From: Cadophora sp. MPI-SDFR-AT-0126
Taxonomy: Eukaryota > Ascomycota > Leotiomycetes > Helotiales > Ploettnerulaceae
Length of the DNA stretch: 64,000 nucleotides
NCBI GenBank assembly: GCA_020747065.1
Contig: JAGMVK010000002.1
Location: 1,364,001 to 1,428,000, forward strand
Direction of reading: 5' to 3'
Shown here: piece by piece, positions 12,801 to 23,771 of the stretch
Layout of the letters: the number at the start of each line of letters is the position of its first letter
How positions within the stretch are numbered: the stretch's first letter is position 1
Program-made: the position numbers and the translations under genes
Notes under the pieces: generated by a model
Databases searched by the model: none
Told to the model about the DNA's origin: nothing
The model's input: only the letters and a program-made list of their open reading frames with translations

Positions 12801-13849
12801 CTACCTTGGCGACATCCTTACTGACCTTGTTTTGAGCTTGACGTGCTTCATCGAGAGTTTTCTCATACTTCTCGACACCTCGTCGATATTCCTTCAGATT
12901 CTCTTGATGTTCCTGGATACTGGCGGTAGACTCCTGCATGACGCGCTGGAAGTGGTACAACTTCCACAGAATATGAGTGACAATCGCATCGTCGCGTTCG
13001 TCTGCCTTCGCTTGGAATGCCTCGGCTTCCTTCTTTTGTTCCTGATATTGCTTGATCTCGCTATTGATGCCTCGGCGTCGATGAAGGTTGTAGTTCTGAT
13101 TCTCAGCAGCTTGTTCGGACTCTTCCTGCAGGCGCTCATATTCGGCTTTGTATTCCAAGCTGCCTGAAATCTGTTCAATCAGTCGGGTAAGATCCTTTGG
13201 CGACTGCGATGCGATTGCCTCAACGTCTCCCTGGAAGACTAGGAAGTTCCGGGCTTTGATCAGAATGTTCTCGGATTCCAACGACTCGTTGTACTGCTGT
13301 GCAGTGACCACGCGCTCGTTGATTCTGTATTCGCTCGATCCCTGGTTGGTGATTGTGCGCTTCCACTTCTGCTCATCACCAGCATCATCTTCGTAAACGG
13401 CCATCACCCACGCGCTCTTTGGATCATTGCGACCAGGGCGCTGGGATTGTGTCTCCTCATCTAGAGCCTCCCCGTCGCCATTCGCGTTGCCATTTGCAGC
13501 AGCCGCAGAACCATCATCGTTGATCTTCGAAGTCTTCAAAACGCGGCCACGGTAGACTAGATCTCTGAGATGCGCGGAGCGAAGATGGGACGACTTGATA
13601 CCAAGGACAAAGGAGATAGCGTCCATGCTGCTTGATATTAGTACCTAGAATGCCGGATGCGCCTCCATCACTTACGAATTGGATTTTCCGGAGCCATTGG
13701 GGCCGATGATCGAAGTGAAGTAGGAATCGCCGAAGAGAAGAGTATGATGGCCTTTGTAGGACTTGAAATCTATATAACTGTTAGCTTAGGTATTAAGTGT
13801 TGCATGCGACCGACTTACTGAAGAGTTCCAGACGTATTAACTTTCCCAT
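9868..13849 (-). CDS. SMC1: Structural maintenance of chromosomes protein 1, cohesin subunit
   Basis: Cohesin ATPase that with SMC3 and the kleisin forms the ring holding sister chromatids together in the nucleus. Five exons splice in frame: 13849-13819, 13769-13676, 13627-10660, 10610-9936 and 9885-9868, giving 1261 residues, the usual SMC1 size. The N-terminus begins MGKLIRLELFNFKSYKG. Walker A GPNGSGKS is at residues 33-40. Long coiled coils flank a hinge near residues 520-660 (GVRGRIGDLCKPKQKKF and following). The ABC signature LSGGEKTMAALALLFA and Walker B FFVLDEVDAALD sit in the fourth exon, and the end is TLDLRKYV. The third intron (10611-10659) uses a GC donor (GCAAGT), the only choice that keeps frame. 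An acidic patch (MDVDDEDEE) precedes that intron. The start is fixed by the conserved N-terminal beta strand. Confidence 0.97.
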
Positions 13850-14706
13850 CGTGAATTTGACGCGTTTGCGTCGTTGAAAGAGGGGCGAGCGCGTGGAGGA
13901 GAATTTGGATCGAAGTGTTTATAATCGAGAGATTGGCCTGCTCGAGCGCATTGATATGCCACGCGAAACTCCAGATCTTGAACTCGTTCAAACTGACGTT
14001 ATCGAAGGCGAGGAGTTGTTGATGCAGCCAGGAGGGAAAGGTATCGGGAGTCGCGATCGCGTCAAGAGGTCGCGCTTGACATGAATGAGTAGAATCACGT
14101 GTTGTATCTCGGCAAATCTGCGGGCCGTCCGAGACTTATGGGGATTGCGCTGTACTATGACGGAGGTCTGCGAGAGCTCCAGAATGAAACCTTGCCAGCT
14201 TGTGACTTTCCTTTCCATGACACATGTCTCAATACAGTCCCAACCACGATTTTTTCATCTGAGGATCCACACAGATATCTTTTTCCTCTAATAAGAAGAG
14301 ACAGGGTTTTTGATCTAACGTTCTGCATGATCCGCGGAACCTCGACTCCAAAGCAAGCCCAGTAGACGATCCTGAGCCAACCATTCCCTCACGACCTTTC
14401 AACTGCGCGATTCCAACCACTTACGCGTAGAGCTTCGCCCTCACCCACGCGCAACTATCTCCTCTACGACGCAGTATCACTCGCTCTAGCCTCTCTTATC
14501 AATCCTTCAGCTGTTGACTCGAGCCACTCCACATTTTGGGCATATGCTGTTGTGCCTTTGATCACTTGAGCAGCCTACTAACGTTAGAACGACAACCTTA
14601 CTCAGATCCCACTCCGAGGTAAGTTACTCATGCATATGGCTCTCGTGTATAAAGGCAATTTCCTTCCAGTCTTCCATCTATATGATTTGAAAGCAATACC
14701 GTACTC
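13850..14706. promoter_or_regulatory. Divergent SMC1 / GPC1 intergenic region
   Basis: This 857-bp region separates two divergently transcribed genes and should carry both promoters. Near its right end, 14619-14669 looks like a 51-nt intron in the leader of the acyltransferase gene: a GTAAGT donor after GAG and a pyrimidine-rich TTCCTTCCAG acceptor. No TATA box is convincing. Confidence 0.45.
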
Positions 14707-16404
14707 ATGGCTGACGGCTTAGTGCTAAGAGGAGGAAGTCTTCTGCGAAGGGTCTCATTTGGAGTCTCGTCATCCACCATTCACACCCGCACGATATTTG
14801 AGATGTCCGAACCGATCCCCATACCAGGCTCCGACCAAGTCCTAGACAGTGGCAGGTTATCGCCAGAGTTGACTCGCGTTCAGAGCGCTTCAACGGGCTC
14901 TTCGCCGCCAGATGGAAGCAAAACACCGGTCATGTCCTCTTCAACTCCAGGCAGTCCGCGACTTTCACGAAATCCATCCTTCTCAGGAAGCTCGTCATAT
15001 CAGGAGGACTGGGAAGCGTTTCCCCCACTTGAGCGACTCACCGTCTTCGACTTGCTGGACAACTTTGCTCTACCTCAGCAGCTGGAAAAGCTCCAGCGGA
15101 ATATATCAGCACAAACCGATAAGGTTCGAAAACAAAGAGATGCTTTGAAGACACGAGGCAGCTATGCCAAAGATCGTGTGGTAGAGCAGTGGAGGAGACG
15201 GGTACCTACGGCAGATGAGCAGTTGGACAGATACAGGAAAAAGATGCGCGAAAATGTCGACAGGCTCGGGAGACGGTGGAATGATACGAAGCTCGTCACA
15301 GCTCGCGAAAAAGTTGCCTTCATCTGCGGTGTCCTCAATGTCCTTATCAGCGGATACCTCATCGGAGGATATCCTCAACTCTTCCACTACTGGTACACGG
15401 CTCAACTCCTCTACTTCATGCCTATTCGATACTACACCTACCACAAGCGGGGATACCATTACTTCCTAGCTGATCTCTGCTACTTTGTAAACTTCATGTG
15501 CGTCTTGACAATTTGGTTCTTCCCCAACTCCAAGCGTCTGTTCATCAGTACCTACTGCCTGGCATTCGGAAATAACGCCATCGCGATTGCAATGTGGAGG
15601 AATAGCATGGTCTTCCATAGCTTCGACAAAGTCACCAGTCTATTCATCCACATCATGCCCTGCGTCACACTTCATTGCTTGGTCCATCTCATCACACCAG
15701 CCTACCAGCAAGACCGCTTCCCCGCAATTTGGACAATCAAGACCTCTCCACCAGGCTCCAAGACGCATTACGGTCTCCTAGCCATGACGCTCTGGTCAAC
15801 CATCCCCTACGCAGTCTGGCAACTCTCCTACCACTTCTTGATTACCGTCAGGCGCCGTGAGAAAATTGCAGCCGGCCGCCCAACATCCTTCACCTGGCTC
15901 CGGAAATCCTATTCCAAGGCCTGGATCGGCAAGCTCGTTCTCTCACTTCCTGACTCGCTGCAAGAACCGGCATTCATGCTGATCCAATACTCATACGCTG
16001 TCGCCACTATGCTACCGTGCCCGCTCTGGTTCTGGTACCGCTACGCATCGGCCAGTTTCCTGATGGCGGTGTTCTGTTGGTCCGTGTACAATGGTGCGAC
16101 ATATTATATCGATGTGTTTGGCAAGCGCTTTCAGAATGAGCTGGAGGCTATGAAGAAGGAGGTCTTGAAGTGGCAGACTAGTCCTGACATGATGACTTCA
16201 CCGCTGATGACGCCGAAGCCGGATGGAGGTGCTGAATTAGGCGCTGTGCTGGAGAGTGATGGTGAGGACAAAAGCCATGCAAGAAGTAGGAGCGTGGATA
16301 GAATCCCGCTCTTGAACGATCAAGGAGGTAGCTCTGCTATGGACATGGATGGAGGAGCGAAAGACGTGGCTCGGGAGCGGAAGATTGGCGAATTACCGCA
16401 ATGA
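14707..16404 (+). CDS. GPC1: Glycerophosphocholine acyltransferase, GPC1 family (DUF2838)
   Basis: A single uninterrupted exon of 565 residues. The family (yeast YGR149W) acylates glycerophosphocholine to lysophosphatidylcholine in a PC salvage/remodelling route at intracellular membranes. The middle of the protein is hydrophobic with about eight membrane segments (residues about 215-480) and carries the family's characteristic block YWYTAQLLYFMPIRYYTYHK, followed by CYFVNF, GNNAIAIAMWRNSMVFHS and HIMPCVTLHCLVHL. A charged coiled region (about 130-200) precedes the membrane domain, and a Ser/Pro-rich tail sits at each end. Initiation could also be at the internal Met at 14806 (MSEPIPIPGSDQ), since the first 33 residues look unconserved. 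A probable leader intron lies at 14619-14669. Family recognition is by motif memory only. Confidence 0.85.
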   Translation: MADGLVLRGGSLLRRVSFGVSSSTIHTRTIFEMSEPIPIPGSDQVLDSGRLSPELTRVQSASTGSSPPDGSKTPVMSSSTPGSPRLSRNPSFSGSSSYQEDWEAFPPLERLTVFDLLDNFALPQQLEKLQRNISAQTDKVRKQRDALKTRGSYAKDRVVEQWRRRVPTADEQLDRYRKKMRENVDRLGRRWNDTKLVTAREKVAFICGVLNVLISGYLIGGYPQLFHYWYTAQLLYFMPIRYYTYHKRGYHYFLADLCYFVNFMCVLTIWFFPNSKRLFISTYCLAFGNNAIAIAMWRNSMVFHSFDKVTSLFIHIMPCVTLHCLVHLITPAYQQDRFPAIWTIKTSPPGSKTHYGLLAMTLWSTIPYAVWQLSYHFLITVRRREKIAAGRPTSFTWLRKSYSKAWIGKLVLSLPDSLQEPAFMLIQYSYAVATMLPCPLWFWYRYASASFLMAVFCWSVYNGATYYIDVFGKRFQNELEAMKKEVLKWQTSPDMMTSPLMTPKPDGGAELGAVLESDGEDKSHARSRSVDRIPLLNDQGGSSAMDMDGGAKDVARERKIGELPQ

Positions 16405-17312
16405 TCGGGGTCCGCCCTCGCTTTATTTTGAGTGTCTGTTCCTACATCCTTGGGTTGTTTTCACTCCTCCTCATTCCCCGAGTAGGCATAGTACATTTTC
16501 TTTCTACGAAGCGGGCTATCATTCGACGATTGTTATTGATGATTATATTGCTATGGTTTTGGTGCGATTGGGTTTTTGGCAATGAGTAAAGCATGAAGGG
16601 AGGATATACCACGGCGTCTTTGTTTTCTTCGCTTAAGTCTGTCGATGAAGAATGAATGAAAGGAATAGCAATTAATTGTGATGTTTTATCAACCACTTTG
16701 ACTTTGGCTCAATGATAAATCACACATTCTCACCCGCGCGCGTTTGAACAAGGGGAGCTCAGAATGCATCATCTCTAGGTAGTTGAGATTAATTACGTTC
16801 GCAACGCCCTATGGTTCACGAGCTAGCGACTGCAGAGCAGCTGCACAATACAAAGTCCGTCTAGCTACCAGCGTAGAACATTTTCATGAGTCCATGCATG
16901 CATCCATCTAGCCACCGTACCAACCAGCCAGCCTCATGATACAACACGAAAGCGACGGTGGCACACATATGTTCTGCTCTTTGCTCCTGCTCAGTCTGTA
17001 CGCAAAAGCAAGAAGCAACCAGCAAATGATCCCAAAAAATAGCCCATTCCGCCTTGCCGCTCACTCGCTCGCTTATTTCGTGAAAATGCGTAATGTAGCC
17101 CATACCAGAACCAGAACCGTGTCCCACAATGTACCCCATTGTTCCAGTACCGTACCGTATTAGCACATTCCGAAAACGCCAGTCATGCTTGCTCGAAATA
17201 TCACTCCATGCCTCCCTCTCTGCCCCACTTCCTTGCCCTGATGATAAAACTCCACCATCTATGTTGTGGATGACAGCCATGCGTGCAAAGCCAAGATTCG
17301 AACAATGATGCC
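16405..17312. other. Convergent intergenic region
   Basis: About 0.9 kb between the convergent stop codons of the acyltransferase and Cdh1 genes, so mostly the two 3' untranslated regions. A 151-codon minus-strand frame (16861-17316) has no family motif and lies immediately downstream of the Cdh1 stop; I treat it as non-coding. Confidence 0.5.
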
Positions 17313-19671
17313 TCATCTAATTACACCCCAATCTCCAAGCTTTCCTCCACCCCCTGCATCACCCTCCTCTCTCTGCCCAGGTTTCCTACCAAAAACGTTC
17401 CAGAAGCGTAGAGTCTCGTCGCCTGCGCCAGTTACGATTGTTCGTCCATCAGGACTCATGGCTAGGTACAAGACACGGTAGGTGTGCCCAGTTAAGCTGA
17501 CGACTTGGCTCATGCTGGGGTATTTCCATACTACGATCTGGTTTTGGGAGTAGCCGTGTGTGCTGACAATCTCGTTGCTGTTCTTGCTCCATGCAAGGTT
17601 ACAGACTTGGGAGCCGGTATCGATCTCATTGACGACGGTGCCGCGCAGCGTATCGTGGAAGATAATTCTGCGATCTGCTGTTCCGCCTCCAGATGCAAGG
17701 AGCCCACGTTGATGAGGAGACCACGCAATTGCTTTGACAGCTGCAGTGTGCTCACTAAACTTCCAGAGAGGAGTCTCGTTCAGCTTGTCCCAGACCATCA
17801 GCTTATTGTCGTTACCACCAGACGCAAGTTGACCATCTTCACAATTCCACCGTAACCCACAGACTTCTTGCTTGTGCCCAACAAGTTTCCGAAGCCATTG
17901 ATCTGGTGCTCGAACATCCCGATGGTATATTAGTCGATCACGGGAGCCGGAAGTGAGGATATGATCGTTCCAAGCGAGAGCTCCAACTCGTGCTGTATGG
18001 CCAGTCATGGTTCTCAGCCGCCGTACTCGTTCGGCATCCCATATCTGCACAAATCCCTTCCCGGTTCCGATAGCAATATGTGAGCCTCGTTGAATCCAAG
18101 ACACGCTGGTAACGGTATCATCCTGGAGCTCGCATAGCTTATTGACTCGACCAGATTGTGAATTCCACATATAGACACAGCTTCCAAGTCCTACACCAAG
18201 CACATTACTACTACCCCAGTCTACAAGATTGAGATAGAAATCGTCTGCTAAATCCGGTGCATCCAGGACTTTGTAGGGCACTTTGCTCACAGCACGGGGT
18301 TGTTTTCTCGGGCTTAACAACATCTGCTGGCTACCAAGTCGTACAGGGGATAGACTGTAAAGCTCTGACCTGGAGTCAAGATGCGGTCCATGCCGGCTCT
18401 GGGGCGTCCTTGAAGGTGTGGGATGTCCGGCAATATTGGTGTGATGTCTCGGTGACATGTATGTAAAAAGATTTTTGTGGGGAGTCGAGGGTGTCATTGA
18501 GGCTGGGAGCGATGTATTAGATGAATTATTAGGAGGTGTATGTGATCGTGTCGGGTCATGAATGGTAGTCGAGTGAGAGGATGGTAATAGGGTAGGATCT
18601 GGCGAAAGATCTGGAGGTGTAGGTTGTGGGATAGTTGTATCGAAAATTTCATGACGTAGCAAGGTTGAAAATGTCCGATTTGCTTCCTCGGCTGCAAGAT
18701 TTGAATTAGTGAATGTTTCAAAGCGTGAATTTGAGGTCTTGCTTACTCTTTTGAAAGTGAAGCTCGCCATGAGGGGTACGCTTTTTCTGCTTGGAGGGGG
18801 TTGCCGGTGATCCGTCGTCATGAAGTAAACTGAAGCTGGCTTGAAGATCCTGTCCTTCTCGGTTCGGGATGAATCTGTAATAGTAAGCATTTGTTCGGTC
18901 CCAAATCCAATTCACAAAGCTGAGACTGGGAAGGCAGTGAATGCAAAGCAGGCTGTCTATCTCGTCACATCTGGTCCATAGCCTTGCACTCCCACATCCG
19001 CCTTCTGCTCCCAACTTGCAGCTTCCAGTCCTTGCCATTTTCTCCACAGAAAGAATTTGCGCTCACCTGTCACCATATACCCGTTGCCGCTTCCTGCTTG
19101 GGCTTCCTCCAGGCGTTACATCTCGAGGCCTTCCAGCATCTTCAAACTCCTTCAAAAGGGCCTTACTCAAATCGTTCGCATCGACCGCTGAAGCACCAGG
19201 TGTTCCAGAAGCTCTTCCATATCGCGCATTCTCCTCTGCCGGCTTCCGATCTGACTTCCTCTTCTCACCCGCTGGAGGGGGGGTCGCACTGCGGGGTGGA
19301 GTAGCTACAGGCGGCGTATTGAGAGCATTTGAGGCTTTCGCAATATGCGCTCGAGAGATTCCAGAGGTGAACAGCTCTTCCTGGGCCCCCATGGTGTTGT
19401 TTTTCGGGGGGGTTGCAGAATCGATAATCCGTTCGGAGCTCGATCTCAAGTCTGGCGCTGCTCTACAGCCGTTGGTGACTCGATCTTGGCGAGTAGACGG
19501 CCCAAAAAGGTTCGAAGCTCTGAATGATGCAAGTTTGTCGTGATGCGCACTGATCGTGGTGTTCGAGAGATGTTGTTATTGACAATCAATTGTTGCCCTG
19601 CCACCGCAATCGCTTCTGTATTCAACCCCAGCGGTGATAATTGTTCCCTCCAGCCTTCTTCACGATTGCAT
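17313..19671 (-). CDS. CDH1: Cdh1/Fizzy-related APC/C activator, WD40 protein
   Basis: Substrate adaptor that recruits degron-bearing proteins to the anaphase-promoting complex in late mitosis and G1. Exons 19549-19067, 18874-18747 and 18691-17313 splice in frame. The C-box DRFIPNR (residues 163-169) is formed across a splice junction. KVLDAPDLADDFYLNL opens a seven-bladed WD40 propeller (about 340-640), and the chain ends in the Ile-Arg tail that docks on APC/C. Upstream of the first in-frame ATG of exon 2 (19392) the frame stays open and encodes FRASNLFGP and RQDRVTNG, which I recognise as conserved Cdh1 N-terminus, so the start is further upstream. An 8-nt first exon (19671-19664, ATG CAA TC) with a GTGAAG donor, spliced to 19549, restores frame and gives 665 residues. 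That first exon is inferred. C-box and tail favour Cdh1 over Cdc20. Confidence 0.93.
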
Positions 19672-21079
19672 TCTCTGCAAGATTGCCTGCAAGAGTCCTC
19701 CACCACACGCAACAGCCGTAATCCGCGAGAGGTTGAATTGGGCGTTGTTATTGCTGTCGTCCAAACGGGAGCTCGACAATGGTAAGGAGAGAGGTCGTGA
19801 ACTCGAATTCCGGAGCGCGCTAGACCGAATTAAGCGACGCCAGCTGCCGCAATTCACGTTGGACTTCACTTTTCAGCCAGCCAGCCAGAACAACCACCAG
19901 ATATAAACGGTTGTAATAAGGTTGCGGAATTGCAATTATGAAGAGAGAATGAATGAATACAGTTCTGAGTTCAGAAAGTGCCAAACCACGCTCGATATCC
20001 CTCTCCACCATAGTGCAGCTACCAGAGACCCTCAAGGAGACCTCACGTCGCGCTCTACATCGCGACTCTGGTCCTCAGGACTCATGTCAATGCAAGGCCA
20101 GATCAAAACAAATACCGAATCCAGTAATAACCGTTTCATCGGCTCGTCCCTCTCTCCCCCTGTGGCTCTTTGTTATGAATGAGAAGACGCGACAGGTCGT
20201 CTTCCGAGTGGTCGAAGCTGAACTCAGGGGGTCGCAGAGATGGGATGATTGGATGAGCTTGTCTCGAGCGCGTAAAGAGAGGTACGGCTACGGTAGACGA
20301 GAGGGAATTTGTGAGACTTCAAAACAACACAACATCGCGACATTTTATTATGGGGTCTCTGGATCTGTTGCCGCTGTTATGAGTTTCAGAATTGAAGTGA
20401 AAGTGCTGGACTCCTACCAGACAATCAAACCTGGATGCTCTACTCTTCTTGACTGCTGGTGCTGCTGACGGTAGCTCTAAATCCCGCCACCCGCAGCCTC
20501 GTACTCGCCAAGCTTTTCGGCATCGACTGCCAGTCAGTTCCTTGTCATGAATTGGGGATGGGATAAAATAATTCAACCGAAAAATGCAGCCGTGATGACG
20601 GTGTAGTTCACCCGGCATTCTCCCACTAGGACACTTGCAGCACGACAGGAGGGCCGACGACTACTATCTCGAGACTTTCGGTCCGACGAGTCCATGTCAT
20701 CGACGTCTACATGCATGCTCTTAGAGCCGCTCCTCCCACTTCTCCCCGCTTCTCAATCCTCCCGAACTTTCCTACTGGTGAAAGCTCCGTACCAGAACCC
20801 CGCAGAAGCTACCAGCGAGGGGGATCTGGAGACTGGAGATGGAGCTGTCAAGTGGCCGCTCCCTGGTAAACCCCGTCATACCATACGGTTCCTGGTCAGA
20901 TGAGGAGAAGGAAGAAAAGTCAGAAGTTAATCTGGCAAACTACTGCAACGGAAGAGGACTGCTCATTAGACCGGGAAGGCAAGGACTTGCCGTTGGAAAG
21001 CTATAAAGCTGTTGCTTCATCCCCTCTCAAGAGTGTCCCTGCAGTTCATAAGAGCCCAAGCCAGGAGATCTTAATTATC
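19672..21079. promoter_or_regulatory. Divergent CDH1 / invertase intergenic region
   Basis: About 1.4 kb holding the promoters of both divergent genes. A TATAAA at 21002-21007 lies 73 bp before the invertase ATG, in a plausible TATA position for a regulated secreted enzyme. Short frames elsewhere carry no motif. The left part probably contains the Cdh1 leader. Confidence 0.5.
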
Positions 21080-23110
21080 ATGTTGCTCCTAAGTCTTGCC
21101 TTTGCTGCTTTCGCACTTGCACAGAATGCTTCAACTTCTCTTACTCCTGCAACAACTACAGCATTCGATGCTGGAGTTCCTACAGATGCACCTATTCCAG
21201 GTCCGTAATTCTTCTCTACGAAATGTGTAATCTCAGAAAGCCTGCTCTCAGCTCGTTCCCTCTTCTGTCCAAGATGTTCAACGAAACGTATACTAATTCG
21301 CCAGCAGGTGATTACAACGGTCAATGGCGACCACAAGTCCACTTCTCGCCGCCCGCCAATTTTATGAATGACCCAAACGGGTGTTTCCTGGATGCCAATG
21401 GAACCTGGCATCTCTACTATCAATGTAAATACCCTCTCCCTTCATCACCAGAAACACTCCATTCTCACACCCAGACCAGACAACCCAACCTCAACAGTAG
21501 CCGGCAACCAACACTGGGGCCACGCAACATCTAAGGACCTCTACACCTGGCAAAACGAGAAAATCGCCATCTTCGCCACGCCCGACTCCCAGATCTTCTC
21601 CGGCAGCGTCGTGATCGACACCAATAACACATCCGGCTTCTTCCCCAACCAGACCGACGGCGTAGTAGCAATCTACACCCTCAACACCGCAGCCGAGCAG
21701 ACGCAAGAGATCGCCTACTCCTTCGACGGCGGCTACAACTTCACGAACTACAGCTCTAATCCGGTCCTGCGTGCTTCTCCACCATCAAACCAGTTCCGTG
21801 ACCCGAAAGTCATCTGGTATGAAGACCACTGGGTGATGGTGATCGCGTATTCCCAAGAATTCGTCATCGGGATCTTCATCTCCCCCGATCTCAAATCGTG
21901 GACTCACGCCTCGAACTTCACACACCACGGTCTTCTCGGCCTGCAATACGAATGCCCGAACTTAGTATCCATGCCTGTTCTGGGTGGAGACTCCATGTGG
22001 CTTCTGGCTATCAGTATCAATCCAGGTGCACCGCTCGGTGGTTCGATCACGGAGTATTTCCCTGGATCTTTCAATGGCACGCATTTTGAAGCTGTGGACG
22101 GAGCAGCGAGGATTGCGGATTTCGGGAAGGATAGTTATGCTGGGCAGTTCTTCTATGGATTGCCTGAAGATGCAGACCCTGTTTTCATCGGTAAGTAATG
22201 TCAAGTTCCCATTTGCTTTCCCCGCTTCTCCTCGCTCATTGTTACCTCACCATCGATTTCGTTTCCATAGGCCCAAGTTGGCACCTCCTTTTCTCCCTCA
22301 CATACCTCATATCACACATTCCTGAATTGCCTACTGATATCAGTACCACTAATACCCCTCACAGCATGGTCCTCCAACTGGCAATACGCCCAACAAGTGC
22401 CCACCGGCCCCCAAGAAGGCTGGCGCTCCGCCATGGGCCTACCCAGACGCTCCTACCTCGTCTCCAACGCCACACGAACCGGCTGGGCCCTAATCAGCAC
22501 TCCCTACGACCTCTCACCCATCCTCCTCCCCTCACCCCTCATCACCAACTCCTCCCTCGGCAACTCCAGCCTCCTTGCAGACTACAGCTCCGTTTCCAGT
22601 GGCGCATTGTACTTCCGCGTCAACGTCACCAACCTGCCCCCTCTCGCGCAGGCCACAGGGACACTCAATTTCACATTCTCCTCCTCCGCAACCCGCGAGT
22701 CCGTATCCGGCGGTTTCTACTTCTCTGGCGACAACCCCTTCTGGCTCTCCCGGTCCAACGTCCTCGGATTCTCTCAGACCAACCCATTCTTCACGGACAA
22801 ATTCTCCGTCGGCAATGTGCTTAATCCAGACGGGACGTTCACGCTCGAAGGGGTAATTGATAGGAGTATATTGGAGGTGTTTTTGGATGGTGGGAGGAGT
22901 AGTGGGACAGTGACGTTCTATCCGGAGGGAGTGCTGGATACGGTTGAGATTAGAGCGGCGGGGGTGAATGAGGAGACTGTGGTTGGGGTGGAGGTTTGGG
23001 GGTTGAAGAGTACATGGGCTGAGCAGGCGAGTGAGGATGGGATTGTGTATGGCAATGTTGGGGGCAGTGGGAGTAAGAATGCGACGCAGGTTGTCAGGAG
23101 GGGGATGTAG
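21080..23110 (+). CDS. Secreted GH32 beta-fructofuranosidase (invertase-type)
   Basis: Four exons (21080-21200, 21308-21424, 21480-22190, 22365-23110) give 564 residues. A hydrophobic signal peptide (about residues 1-15, ending ALAQ) predicts secretion. All three GH32 acidic signatures are present: NDPNG with nucleophile Asp62, RDP with transition-state Asp187, and YEC with acid/base Glu237. [12 protein letters not shown] is also typical. The C-terminal beta-sandwich (about 390-560) includes [11 protein letters not shown]. Many Asn-X-Ser/Thr sites suggest glycosylation. The enzyme would hydrolyse sucrose or fructans outside the cell; invertase versus inulinase cannot be decided from sequence alone. 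The three introns (107, 55 and 174 nt) have GT-AG ends and each restores a family-conserved junction. Confidence 0.93.
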
Positions 23111-23771
23111 TTGAACAATTGTACATAGAGCTGGTGTGTTGAAGGAATTGGGAGGTGATGTAATGAGAATAGGATGACGATTTCAAGTATTCCGTACATG
23201 TATTGTCCCCCCCCCAAGATGTGATTCTATCCCCTTTACGAACCGCTTACCTATTTACTGGAAACCACCGGTAGTGATATTATGACACAGGACTGCAGCA
23301 GCATTCGCCCCTTTTCCTAAGCGAGCCCTCTGATGTGAGCCTCAGCCACTGATAGAGACGAGCAAAATGAGTAGAAATGTACCTACAAGTTAAAAGTCGA
23401 CAGTAGGCCAACTATACGGAACATGTAGAAATCCACAAACTGTGAGGAATAAGCATGTATTAGTCTAGTATCTGCAAAAGAGATGTTACGTTCTCTTCCA
23501 TGTGAATGGAGCTTTCTATCTGTACATAAGGCTAAGCCCACTCCGTATGTTCTGCCCTATAGCACCCAGCAAAGAAAAATATCATAGCAAGATAAATAGC
23601 AGCCATTAACGCCATGTGGTATAACACGTTCCATTCCCATGCCCAAACCAGACATGGAGCAACAGCCGCCCCAAAAACAAATTACCACCCAGGCTAGTGA
23701 AACAGATTACCACCCTAAAACCATTGGACCCCTTTTTTTTCCTCGTACAATCATCTTTGTCTCTACCCCAC
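23111..23771. other. Convergent intergenic region
   Basis: About 0.66 kb of 3' flanks between the convergent invertase and RGS-LOV genes. It contains a run of ten C at 23206-23215 and no recognisable gene. Confidence 0.5.

Noticed and set aside
11656..13167. 503-codon plus-strand frame antisense to SMC1
   Set aside because: A mirror frame of coiled-coil coding sequence; SMC1 on the other strand explains the region completely.
16861..17316. 151-codon minus-strand open frame next to Cdh1
   Set aside because: Lies in the 3' flank of Cdh1 and has no recognisable motif.
14707..23110. Secondary metabolite or metabolic gene cluster between the acyltransferase and invertase
   Set aside because: Neighbours (Cdh1, SMC1) are unrelated housekeeping genes and no synthase, transporter or pathway regulator is present.
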